Source of the DNA: Oscillospiraceae bacterium
GTDB lineage: Bacteria > Bacillota > Clostridia > Oscillospirales > Oscillospiraceae
Length of the DNA stretch: 64,000 bases
Assembly (NCBI GenBank): GCA_018385135.1
Contig: JAHAWY010000015.1
Span: forward strand, 17,041-81,040
Reading direction: 5' to 3'
In this document: one piece after another, positions 40,336 to 47,332 of the stretch
Numbering within the stretch: position 1 is the stretch's first letter
Layout of the letters: every line of letters starts with the position of its first letter
Program-made: the position numbers and the translations under genes
The notes under the pieces: generated by a model
Told to the model about the DNA's origin: nothing
Database searches by the model: none
The model's input: only the letters and a program-made list of their open reading frames with translations

Positions 40336-42465
40336 TCAAGTGGACGCTTCTATCAGGTCGTTGCACCATTTGACAGACTTGATATAAGCATCGTTGATGT
40401 CCTCGCAGGACAGACCGTTTGTCTCGGCAAAGCGGCTGACCTCGTCCCAGTTGGCATATTCATAATCCTTAAAGAAGGCTATCAGAGACGAATACGGTCC
40501 TTCCTTTGTAAGCAGAGACTCGCGTATCTCGTCCGCCACGGGGATCTCCTCAAGCAGCTCCTCCTTGCTCTTTTCAAGAGCGATATGCAGCAGAGAAAGC
40601 ATACCCGTCATAAACACATGGCGCGCGTCCTTTTTCGGGTGGAAGCATGGTGCAAGCAGTTCTCCGAAGTGTGCGCGAATAAGCGACATACGCACAAGCT
40701 CAAGCGGCTTTTCGTCTGTTATGCCGCGAAGTGCGAGAACGGAGATCCATTTTTTGAGGTTTTCCTCACCCAGGAAGGTCACCGCCATCAAAATGGAGGA
40801 AACGCGCGTTTTCAAGCCGACCGAAGCGGAGTTGAGAAGCCGAAGCAGCTTGTAGGACAGCGCCACATCCGAGGCTATAACGGCGCTTATCTCGTTAAAA
40901 TCAACGTAATCGTCGGTGCTGGTGAGCTGGAGCAGACGGAAATAGTTGGTTTTGAGCGGCTCTATATCCTTGGTCTTTCTAACAATAGCTTGCTGGTTGA
41001 AGAAATAACCCTGAAACAGCTTGTAGCCCATCTGCTGTGCGGCTTCAAACTCCTCTGCGGTAGAGACATTTTCGGCAATAAAGGTGCGGGAGTTATGCTC
41101 CGCTATGATGCGCCTGCGCTCCCTGTCACCAATGCCGCCGGGAGCAAAGCGGCAGTAATCAGCCAGCTTTATCAGCTCGCCGTCAACACTTTCGCGGTCA
41201 AGATTTGTAACCGCCAGCGCAAAGCCGTAGCTTTTAAGCTGCTTATACATCTGAAGCTCCGCGGCGCTGCAATTGCCGCAGGCACGAATTTGGATAACGA
41301 ACTTGTCCTTGGGCAGATTTTTAAGCGCGGCGTGGTTTAAAAGCTGCTTGGTAAAGGATATGAAATACTTTGTGTTGTCCCTAATCTCGTTTAGTCCCAG
41401 CGCGTCAAGCGTGCGGTCAAATTCGGTAAGGCTGACAGTTTCGTCATCCTCCCTCGCTTTAACATCGTTATCCACCAGCTCATAGCCGTAGGTATTGCCG
41501 TTTTTAATGAGGATAGGCTGTATGTTTATATACATATCCTTGAATTTTTTTGCCTTGTCAAAGCTGTCCTCAAACAGTTCGAGCCTGTTGCGTCCGTTGC
41601 TTTTCGCCTCATACAGGGCGATATCCGCCTTTCGCAGCAGTTCTGATATATTATCGCCGTGCGCGGGGAAAAAGGCAGCTCCCATGCTCAGAGTACATTC
41701 GCCCTCAATGGCCGGCATGGTGTATACCTGAAGCGCTCTTTTTAGAAGCTCGCTGTAATGCGCGCGCATTTCAGACTCCCCGCTAAAGCGCGAGGGACTA
41801 TCCGTAAACACAATAACAAACTCATCGCCGCCGAGACGGTAAAGATGCCCCTTAAAAACGGGGTCGCCCTCAAGATGGCTCGTAAGCCGTCGAAGCATGG
41901 CGTCGCCCGTATTGTGTCCATAGGTGTCGTTGATGTTTTTAAAGTTGTCCATATCGAAGATGCAAAGCGCTCCGCAGACTCTTCCGTTTTCGATATCAGG
42001 CTCAAGCTCGCTGAAATCCTCCTTGAGCCTTTGACGGTTGGCTATCCCGGTTAGGTGGTCGGTATATGCAAGCTTATACATCTTATCCGCCGCGCTGCGC
42101 TCCTCGTCAACATCTCTCGCGGTAAAAACAGTGGCGGACCTGCCGTCTATCCACTCGGCAGTACTGCGCTTGATGGAAAAGACTCTGCCGTCGGAACTTT
42201 TAAGGTCAAAGCTCTCGTCCTCGTTCTCGTCCTCATCGCCCTTTTTCGGGCAATGGTCGCAAAGACCGGGGAAAATATAGGAGTAGCTGCGCTTGCAGCT
42301 TGCCATATTGTGCAGTTCAGGGTCAAGACGCTCCTTAGCCTGCTCGTTCATGCACAACACGCCGCAGCCGTCGTTTCTTACAACAATTACGTCAGCGTCG
42401 TAAGAATCAAGTACGCTTTTGACCGCGCGTTCCGTCTGATTTTTCTTGTTTTTGTTTATAAGCAT
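40336..42465 (-). CDS. diguanylate cyclase fused to a YuxH-type EAL/HDOD protein
   Basis: 709 residues. A PAS-like N-terminus with a CDHCPKKGDEDE insert is followed by a GGDEF domain (signature LGGDEF, GGDEF at 212-216, plus DNFKNINDTYGHNTGD), so c-di-GMP synthesis is expected. Residues about 310-520 look like a degenerate EAL domain (INIQPILIKNGNTYGYELV, GYKLFQGYFFNQ) lacking the metal-binding EAL/ExL set. The C-terminal about 170 residues are an HDOD domain (DVALSYKLLRLLNSASVGLK). EAL-HDOD is the YuxH/CdgJ arrangement; adding an N-terminal GGDEF is unusual. Cytosolic, no membrane helices. Divergent from the Trp T-box operon. Confidence 0.88.
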   Translation of the reverse strand: MLINKNKKNQTERAVKSVLDSYDADVIVVRNDGCGVLCMNEQAKERLDPELHNMASCKRSYSYIFPGLCDHCPKKGDEDENEDESFDLKSSDGRVFSIKRSTAEWIDGRSATVFTARDVDEERSAADKMYKLAYTDHLTGIANRQRLKEDFSELEPDIENGRVCGALCIFDMDNFKNINDTYGHNTGDAMLRRLTSHLEGDPVFKGHLYRLGGDEFVIVFTDSPSRFSGESEMRAHYSELLKRALQVYTMPAIEGECTLSMGAAFFPAHGDNISELLRKADIALYEAKSNGRNRLELFEDSFDKAKKFKDMYINIQPILIKNGNTYGYELVDNDVKAREDDETVSLTEFDRTLDALGLNEIRDNTKYFISFTKQLLNHAALKNLPKDKFVIQIRACGNCSAAELQMYKQLKSYGFALAVTNLDRESVDGELIKLADYCRFAPGGIGDRERRRIIAEHNSRTFIAENVSTAEEFEAAQQMGYKLFQGYFFNQQAIVRKTKDIEPLKTNYFRLLQLTSTDDYVDFNEISAVIASDVALSYKLLRLLNSASVGLKTRVSSILMAVTFLGEENLKKWISVLALRGITDEKPLELVRMSLIRAHFGELLAPCFHPKKDARHVFMTGMLSLLHIALEKSKEELLEEIPVADEIRESLLTKEGPYSSLIAFFKDYEYANWDEVSRFAETNGLSCEDINDAYIKSVKWCNDLIEAST

Positions 42466-42601
42466 TGCACTACCCCACTGTTCACGGCGAAGCCTCCGAT
42501 TTTTTGTAACCTATATTATAGCATTCTTTATCTTCTAAGAACAGCGTTTTTTCGCGCTGATTTGCAAAACAATGCTCAGACGAAAAAATTCATATTTGCT
42601 A

Positions 42602-42630
42602 TTGACAAGCGTTAAGAGTCGTTTTATAAT
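42602..42630 (+). promoter_or_regulatory. consensus promoter of the Trp T-box operon
   Basis: TTGACA, 17 bases, TATAAT: a perfect sigma-A promoter directly before the leader. Confidence 0.9.
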
Positions 42631-42636
42631 GCACTT

Positions 42637-42916
42637 AATTTAAATCTGAAACCGTTGAGTCAGAGTAGTAGCTTTTCGCTCAGCCTCAAAGAGAGCCGCA
42701 GATGGTGTGATTGCGGCAGGACGGCGGATAGTGAATGGACTGATGAGGGCAGACGAAAGCCGTATATCGGCGAGTAGCAACTGACGGAACCCGGATCCGT
42801 TATCAAGCCGGCACACATTAAAGGATGTGTGAAACGAGAGGGTGCGCTTGCATCAACTTGGGTGGTACCGCAGGATTTTGTCTTGTCCCAATTCGGGGCA
42901 GGGCTTTTTTGTTTTA
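42637..42916 (+). promoter_or_regulatory. tryptophan T-box leader
   Basis: The T-box sequence AACTTGGGTGGTACCGC is at 42855-42871. Upstream is the long Stem I; its specifier loop reads GTGAA-TGG-AC, with the codon TGG (Trp) at 42736-42738. A terminator stem (GTCTTGTCCC / GGGGCAGGGC) followed by TTTTTT ends near 42916. Uncharged tRNA-Trp should bind and favour the antiterminator, so the downstream genes are expressed when tryptophan is scarce. The target genes match the trpXYZ tryptophan importer predicted from T-box regulons. Confidence 0.93.
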
Positions 42917-43024
42917 CGGAGGAAAAAACATGGGCTTCATTCTCTTGAAGGAGCGATGGCATCGCTTGACCTTATCCGAACAAGCACAAAAAATATTTTT
43001 AAATAATAAAAGGAGAAATCTGTC

Positions 43025-43987
43025 ATGAAAAAGCTGCTTTGCATTGTTTTAACACTCACACTTGTTCTTGCCTTCGCCGCCTGCGGCGCGAAAAGCGACG
43101 AGCCTTATCTCATCGGAATTTCACAATACGGCGAACACCCCTCTCTGGACAACTGCCGCGAGGGCTTTCTTCAGGGTCTTGCCGAAGCAGGTCTTGTTGA
43201 GGGCAAGGATTTCACCCTTGACTATCAGAACGCCGGCTTTGACGACAACATCGCCATCCAGATAGGTCAAAGCTTCTCCGCTGAAAATGTTGACCTCATG
43301 TGCGCAATTGCAACCCCCTCCGCGACCGCCTGCTACGCGGCAGCAGAGGATAAGGATATTCCCGTTATCTTCACCGCAATAACAGACCCTGTCGCAGCTC
43401 ATTTGGACAGCGGCAACGTCACCGGCACCTCCGACAAGCTCCCCGTTGAAGCTCAGCTCGATCTTATCCGAAAGCTCCAGCCCGAAGCAAAGACCATCGG
43501 CATCGTTTATACCACCTCTGAGCCGAACTCCGTTTCCGCTATCGCAGAATATGAGGAAAAGGCGGGCGACTACGGCTTTGAAATCGACGCTATCGGCGTT
43601 ACCGCACAGTCTGAGGTCACTCAAGCGGTCGATACCCTCATAAGCCACAAGGTAGACTGCCTTTCCAACCTTACCGACAATAACGTCGTCGGCACTCTCG
43701 CCGCCGTGCTTGAAAAAACAAACGAGGCAGGCATCCCCGTTTACGGCTCTGAGGTTGAACAGGTCAAGCTCGGCTGCGTTGCCGCCGCGGGTATCGACTA
43801 CATAAAGCTCGGTCGCCAAACCGGAGTCATGGCTGCAAAGGTACTCAAGGGCGAAGTCTCCTGCGCCGACCTCCCCTTTGAGACTATCAGCGAATACGGC
43901 GTTTATGTAAACTCCGCAGCCTGCTCCGAGCTTTCCATAACTCTCCCCGAGGAAATAGTCGCGGTTGCCATTGAAACTGCCGAATAA
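43025..43987 (+). CDS. trpX: ABC transporter substrate-binding lipoprotein TrpX (tryptophan)
   Basis: 320 residues. A lipoprotein signal (MKKLLCIVLTLTLVLAFAAC) ends at lipobox Cys20. The mature part is a type I periplasmic-binding fold of the DUF534/ABC_sub_bind family (GISQYGEHPSLDNCREGFLQ, TPSATACYAAAEDKDIPVIF, TIGIVYTTSEPNS, GIDYIKLGRQTGVMA). Tethered outside the membrane, it would hand substrate to TrpY. Tryptophan specificity is inferred from the TGG T-box leader. ATG at 43025 with AAAGGAG upstream. A 14-bp hairpin (44004-44037) follows and may lower expression of trpY and trpZ. Confidence 0.9.
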   Translation: MKKLLCIVLTLTLVLAFAACGAKSDEPYLIGISQYGEHPSLDNCREGFLQGLAEAGLVEGKDFTLDYQNAGFDDNIAIQIGQSFSAENVDLMCAIATPSATACYAAAEDKDIPVIFTAITDPVAAHLDSGNVTGTSDKLPVEAQLDLIRKLQPEAKTIGIVYTTSEPNSVSAIAEYEEKAGDYGFEIDAIGVTAQSEVTQAVDTLISHKVDCLSNLTDNNVVGTLAAVLEKTNEAGIPVYGSEVEQVKLGCVAAAGIDYIKLGRQTGVMAAKVLKGEVSCADLPFETISEYGVYVNSAACSELSITLPEEIVAVAIETAE

Positions 43988-44003
43988 GCATCTTCCGTAT
44001 TTT

Positions 44004-44037
44004 CAAGGTTTCCGGAGAAACTCCTCCGGAAACCTTG
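44004..44037 (+). terminator. hairpin between trpX and trpY
   Basis: CAAGGTTTCCGGAG / CTCCGGAAACCTTG with a short loop and no T run. It probably stabilises the trpX end of the message or partly terminates, giving more binding protein than permease. Confidence 0.55.
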
Positions 44038-44116
44038 AGGGCGTTGTTGTAATAGAATAAAACACGAGCAAATAAACATTGACCCCGGCGCAAATCATCG
44101 GCAGGAGGACACCGCC

Positions 44117-45001
44117 ATGCTTGACTCGATCATAAGCACGCTGACACAGGGCTTTATTTACGCCCTCATTTCCTTTGGCGTGTATATAACCTATTCCATT
44201 TTGGATTTTCCCGATTTGACCACCGACGGCAGCTTTCCTCTCGGCGCTGCGGTCACCGCCGTTTTGCTCACAAACGGCTGCAACCCCTACCTTACGCTGC
44301 TTGTTGCAATCGCCGTTGGTGCGTTGGCAGGGCTTATCACGGGGCTTATCCATGTTAAGCTGCACGTTCGTGACCTGCTCGCGGGCATCATCACGATGAC
44401 GGCGCTGTTCTCCATAAACCTGCAAATCGGCGGCTCTAACCTAGTTGTGGAGCGCGCTACCGCAACGATCTTCAACGCCGAGCCCATAATGACGCTTTTC
44501 GGCGGAATGTCGCTGCTTTACCGCAAGCTTATAGTATCTTTTATTCTCATTGTAGTTGTAAAGATTATTCTCGACCTCTATTTCAAGACTAAATCGGGTC
44601 TGTTGCTTCGCGCCGTGGGCGATAATCAAACGCTGGTTACGGCGCTGGCAAAGGACAAGGGCAACATGAAAATCCTCGGTCTTGTTATCGCAAACGCTTT
44701 AGTAGCTCTCGCAGGCTGCATCGTCTGTCATGAGCAGCGCAGCTTTTCCGCAACAATGGGAACAGGTCAAGTGGTCTTTGGTCTTGCAACCGTCATCATC
44801 GGTATTACACTGTTTCGCCGCATGAGCTTTGTTAAGGGCACCACAGCCGTTGTAATCGGCAGCATTCTTTACAAGGCGTGCATTACAGTCGCGCTCGCTG
44901 CAGGTCTGCCCGCCAATCTGCTGAAGCTCATCACCGCTTTGCTGTTTTTGCTGGTGCTGGTATTATCCGGACGCAAGGGAGAGGAGATAATCCATGCTTG
45001 A
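44117..45001 (+). CDS. trpY: ABC transporter permease TrpY
   Basis: 294 residues with about eight membrane helices, of the BPD_transp_2 (branched-chain amino acid permease-like) type: FIYALISFGVYITYSILDFP, DLTTDGSFPLGAAVTAVLL, GLLLRAVGDNQTLVTALAKD. It forms the membrane channel of the tryptophan importer. The ATG at 44117 has AGGAGGAC upstream. The end overlaps trpZ by 8 bases. Confidence 0.9.
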   Translation: MLDSIISTLTQGFIYALISFGVYITYSILDFPDLTTDGSFPLGAAVTAVLLTNGCNPYLTLLVAIAVGALAGLITGLIHVKLHVRDLLAGIITMTALFSINLQIGGSNLVVERATATIFNAEPIMTLFGGMSLLYRKLIVSFILIVVVKIILDLYFKTKSGLLLRAVGDNQTLVTALAKDKGNMKILGLVIANALVALAGCIVCHEQRSFSATMGTGQVVFGLATVIIGITLFRRMSFVKGTTAVVIGSILYKACITVALAAGLPANLLKLITALLFLLVLVLSGRKGEEIIHA

Positions 45002-45758
45002 GCTTAGAAACATACGCAAGGTATATAACGCCGGAAGCATCACGGAGCTGAAGCTGTTTGATGACTTCAGCCTTACCGTTGATGACGGCGAGTTTGTCTC
45101 CGTGATCGGCAGCAACGGCAGCGGCAAAACCTCACTTTTGAATATTATCTGCGGCTCTATCCCCATAGAAAGCGGTGACGTGCTCGTCGGCGGCGAGAGC
45201 ATTGCAAAGGAAAAGGACTTCGTGCGCTGCCGCCGCATAGGCAGAGTATATCAAAATCCCTCGCTCGGCACGAGTCCTAATCTTACTATGCTGGAAAACC
45301 TCTCTCTGGCTGATAACAAGGGCAAAAGCTTCGGTCTGCGCTTCGGCATCAACAAAAAGCGCATTGACTATTACACCGAGCAGCTTGCCTCGCTTGGGCT
45401 GGGGCTTGAGGATAAGCTCAATGTCAAGATGGGCGCGCTTTCCGGCGGACAGCGCCAGGCAGTAGCCCTGCTTATGGCAACGATGACGCCGCTTGAATTT
45501 CTTATCCTTGACGAGCACACGGCGGCACTTGACCCCAAAACAGCCGAGGTGATCATGCAGCTTACAGACAGGGTGGTTCGTGAAAAGGGGCTTACAGCCA
45601 TCATGGTCACACACAATCTGCGCTATGCCGTGGAATACGGCACACGGCTTATTATGATGGATAAGGGCAGCATCGCCTTCGACAAGCGCGGAGCCGAAAA
45701 AGCCGCGCTCACAACAGATGAGGTTCTTGCCAAATTCAACACGCTCAGTATAGAGTGA
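44994..45758 (+). CDS. trpZ: ABC transporter ATP-binding protein TrpZ
   Basis: 254 residues. Walker A GSNGSGKTS, signature LSGGQRQAVALL, Walker B FLILDEHTAALD and switch His in VTHNLRYAVEYG. It powers the TrpXY importer. It overlaps trpY by 8 bases and is closed by a strong terminator (45795-45838). Confidence 0.93.
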   Translation: MLELRNIRKVYNAGSITELKLFDDFSLTVDDGEFVSVIGSNGSGKTSLLNIICGSIPIESGDVLVGGESIAKEKDFVRCRRIGRVYQNPSLGTSPNLTMLENLSLADNKGKSFGLRFGINKKRIDYYTEQLASLGLGLEDKLNVKMGALSGGQRQAVALLMATMTPLEFLILDEHTAALDPKTAEVIMQLTDRVVREKGLTAIMVTHNLRYAVEYGTRLIMMDKGSIAFDKRGAEKAALTTDEVLAKFNTLSIE

Positions 45759-45794
45759 GTGAAAACCACAAAGCGGCTAACACCATAGCAATTT

Positions 45795-45838
45795 AAAAGC
45801 GTTTCTGTTTTTGCACGCAAAAACAGAAACGCTTTTTT
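45795..45838 (+). terminator. terminator of trpXYZ
   Basis: 20-bp stem beginning AAAAGCGTTTCTGTTTTTGC with only AC in between before its complement, then TT. It also insulates the invertible segment from trp transcription. Confidence 0.9.
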
Positions 45839-45944
45839 CATTCCAACAACTGCTCCACCGGCAGTCGGCTGTATGATTTTTCTCAGCGCGGTAAAAATAG
45901 CACTGTACTGCCAAGGCATCAGTCTTTGTCAGTCTATGTCGAAC

Positions 45945-45976
45945 AGCAGCCGCAAATGTATCCTTTTACGGCTGCT
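45945..45976. repeat. left inversion site (tyrosine recombinase core site)
   Basis: Arms AGCAGCCGCAAA (45945-45956) and TTTACGGCTGCT (45965-45976) are complementary with one mismatch and flank the 8-base asymmetric spacer TGTATCCT (45957-45964). The same 28-bp core recurs in inverted orientation at 47194-47221 with 25 of 28 identities. Confidence 0.85.
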
Positions 45977-45993
45977 CTCTCGATTGGCGCTAT

Positions 45994-46021
45994 GTTATCA
46001 CAGTCCCTCTCCAAAAATCAA
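45994..46021 (-). promoter_or_regulatory. outward-facing promoter candidate inside the invertible segment
   Basis: Minus strand: TTGATT (46016-46021), 16 bases, GATAAC (45994-45999). It points out through the left site; after inversion it would read through the right site into the SLH gene. Both boxes match the consensus at 4 of 6. Confidence 0.35.
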
Positions 46022-46110
46022 GAGCCTGTATTCAGATGTAACGAAACAGTAACAAATCGTCCAAAACTTGCAAAACGCCCTAATTTTTGCCTACCGGGAG
46101 GAAAAAAGGT

Positions 46111-47118
46111 ATGTTTCCCTGCCAAATTGACAGTAATCCGTCAAATCACTCACTGCGCCCCACGACAAAAGCGCCCAATCCCGCAAGCCCTTTCGCGGCA
46201 GACCGCGAGGTGCTTGCCTTTGGAGAAATACTAGACGGCTGGCTTGCGCAAAAGCGCAGCGTCCTTCGCCGAACGACATTCTCCACCTATTTATCCGTCG
46301 TCGAAAACCATCTGCGTCCCGCGCTGGGTGCGCTTCCGGCGCAGGAGACAGACGATTTTGCCATAGCGTCCTTTATTAACGATATCAGCAGCGACCGCTC
46401 CGCCCTTTCCGCTTCGACCGCGCGGGGAATTGTAAATGTTCTGCGCTCCGTGCTTGAATATGGACGCGCCTTCGGCGTAAGTGCGCAGCCGTCGTCCTGT
46501 GTTTGCCAAAAGAAGAACGTCAGAGCGGAAATCAGCGTGCTTACCGACGCCGAGCAGGAGCGTCTGCTCGCCTATCTGGGGCTATACCCCTGCGGAACGA
46601 ACCTAGGAATACTGATATGTCTTAAAACAGGTCTGCGCTTGGGTGAGATATGCGCGCTGAAATGGGGCGATATTTCCTTCTCGGCAGGACTTCTGTGCGT
46701 AAATCGCACAGTTTCACGCATCAGACCCGATGACGGCAGCGAGGGCACGCAGTTGTATTTCGGCAGCCCGAAAAGCGCCAGCTCCAAGCGCTCTATACCT
46801 CTGCCGCCCTCACTTCTGCGCGTGCTTGAGCATAGGCGCGGAGAGGATGAGTGCTTTGTCCTCTCCGGACGGGCGGACAAAATAGTTGAGCCGCGCAGTA
46901 TGCAGCGGCATTTTAAAACCGTGCTGCGCCGCGCGGGGATACGCGATATGAACTTTCATGTCCTGCGTCACAGCTTTGCAACCAAGTGCGTTGACCTCGG
47001 CTTTGATGTCAAGTCGCTGAGCATGATTTTAGGACACTCCAGCGTAAACACCACAATGAACACCTACGTCCACCCCTCCCTTGAGCGTATGCGCTCAATG
47101 ATGAGCCTGTTAGAATAA
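46111..47118 (+). CDS. tyrosine-type site-specific recombinase (putative DNA invertase)
   Basis: 335 residues. SAM-like core-binding domain (about 35-125: FGEILDGWLAQKRSVLRRTT, STARGIVNVLRSVLEYGRAF) and a complete catalytic domain: Arg176 in TGLRLGEICALKWGD, Lys226 (SSKRS), His283 and Arg286 (HVLRHSFA), His309 (LGHSS) and the nucleophile Tyr319 (NTYVHP). All active-site residues are intact. ATG at 46111 with GGGAGG 9 bases upstream; an upstream TTG would lie on that site. It lies wholly between two inverted core sites and is followed by a perfect 17-bp terminator. Xer-like housekeeping roles are unlikely because of length, N-terminus and location. Confidence 0.93.
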   Translation: MFPCQIDSNPSNHSLRPTTKAPNPASPFAADREVLAFGEILDGWLAQKRSVLRRTTFSTYLSVVENHLRPALGALPAQETDDFAIASFINDISSDRSALSASTARGIVNVLRSVLEYGRAFGVSAQPSSCVCQKKNVRAEISVLTDAEQERLLAYLGLYPCGTNLGILICLKTGLRLGEICALKWGDISFSAGLLCVNRTVSRIRPDDGSEGTQLYFGSPKSASSKRSIPLPPSLLRVLEHRRGEDECFVLSGRADKIVEPRSMQRHFKTVLRRAGIRDMNFHVLRHSFATKCVDLGFDVKSLSMILGHSSVNTTMNTYVHPSLERMRSMMSLLE

Positions 47119-47132
47119 GCACCCTGCACATC

Positions 47133-47173
47133 AAAAGGGCTTTCGTGCATTTTCTGCACGAAAGCCCTTTTAC
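47133..47173 (+). terminator. terminator of the recombinase gene
   Basis: Perfect 17-bp stem (AAAAGGGCTTTCGTGCA and its complement), loop TTTTC, then TACTT. It lies inside the invertible segment, 20 bases before the right site, and blocks read-through into the SLH gene in the present orientation. Confidence 0.9.
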
Positions 47174-47193
47174 TTACAAAATTTTGCACAGAT

Positions 47194-47221
47194 CAACCGC
47201 AAAAGGATACATTTGCGGTTG
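47194..47221. repeat. right inversion site
   Basis: Arms CAACCGCAAA (47194-47203) and TTTGCGGTTG (47212-47221) are perfectly complementary and flank spacer AGGATACA, the exact complement of the left spacer. Confidence 0.85.
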
Positions 47222-47246
47222 TTTTTGAAGATTATGGTACTTACGT

Positions 47247-47275
47247 CTGCGCCCGCCAAGGATATCCGGGCGCAG
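47247..47275 (+). promoter_or_regulatory. hairpin in the leader of the SLH gene
   Basis: CTGCGCCCG and CGGGCGCAG form a perfect 9-bp stem with an 11-base loop, between the right inversion site and the SLH start. No T run follows, so it may stabilise the 5' end of an abundant message. Confidence 0.45.
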
Positions 47276-47332
47276 GCGAGTACATAAAACAGGGCCCCCA
47301 GCGGCTACTATCACCAAGGAGGAGTTTCGTAC

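Larger units (their letters stand above)
45759..46110. other. intergenic region with the trpZ terminator and the left inversion site
   Basis: From left: the trpZ terminator, about 100 bases of unassigned sequence, the left recombination site (45945-45976), then the 135-base interior of the invertible segment before the recombinase start, including an outward-facing promoter candidate at 45994-46021. Confidence 0.6.
45957..47211. other. putative invertible DNA segment carrying its own recombinase
   Basis: About 1.25 kb bounded by two core sites with identical but oppositely oriented spacers (TGTATCCT left, AGGATACA right). It encodes one complete tyrosine recombinase and ends on the right with that gene's terminator. 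Recombination between inverted sites would flip the segment in place. In the flipped state the promoter candidate at 45994-46021 would face the SLH gene at 47333. No other cargo is present. Confidence 0.75.

Noticed and set aside
45945..47221. Interpretation as an integrated phage or integrative element
   Set aside because: The flanking sites are inverted, not direct, and there is no cargo besides the recombinase.
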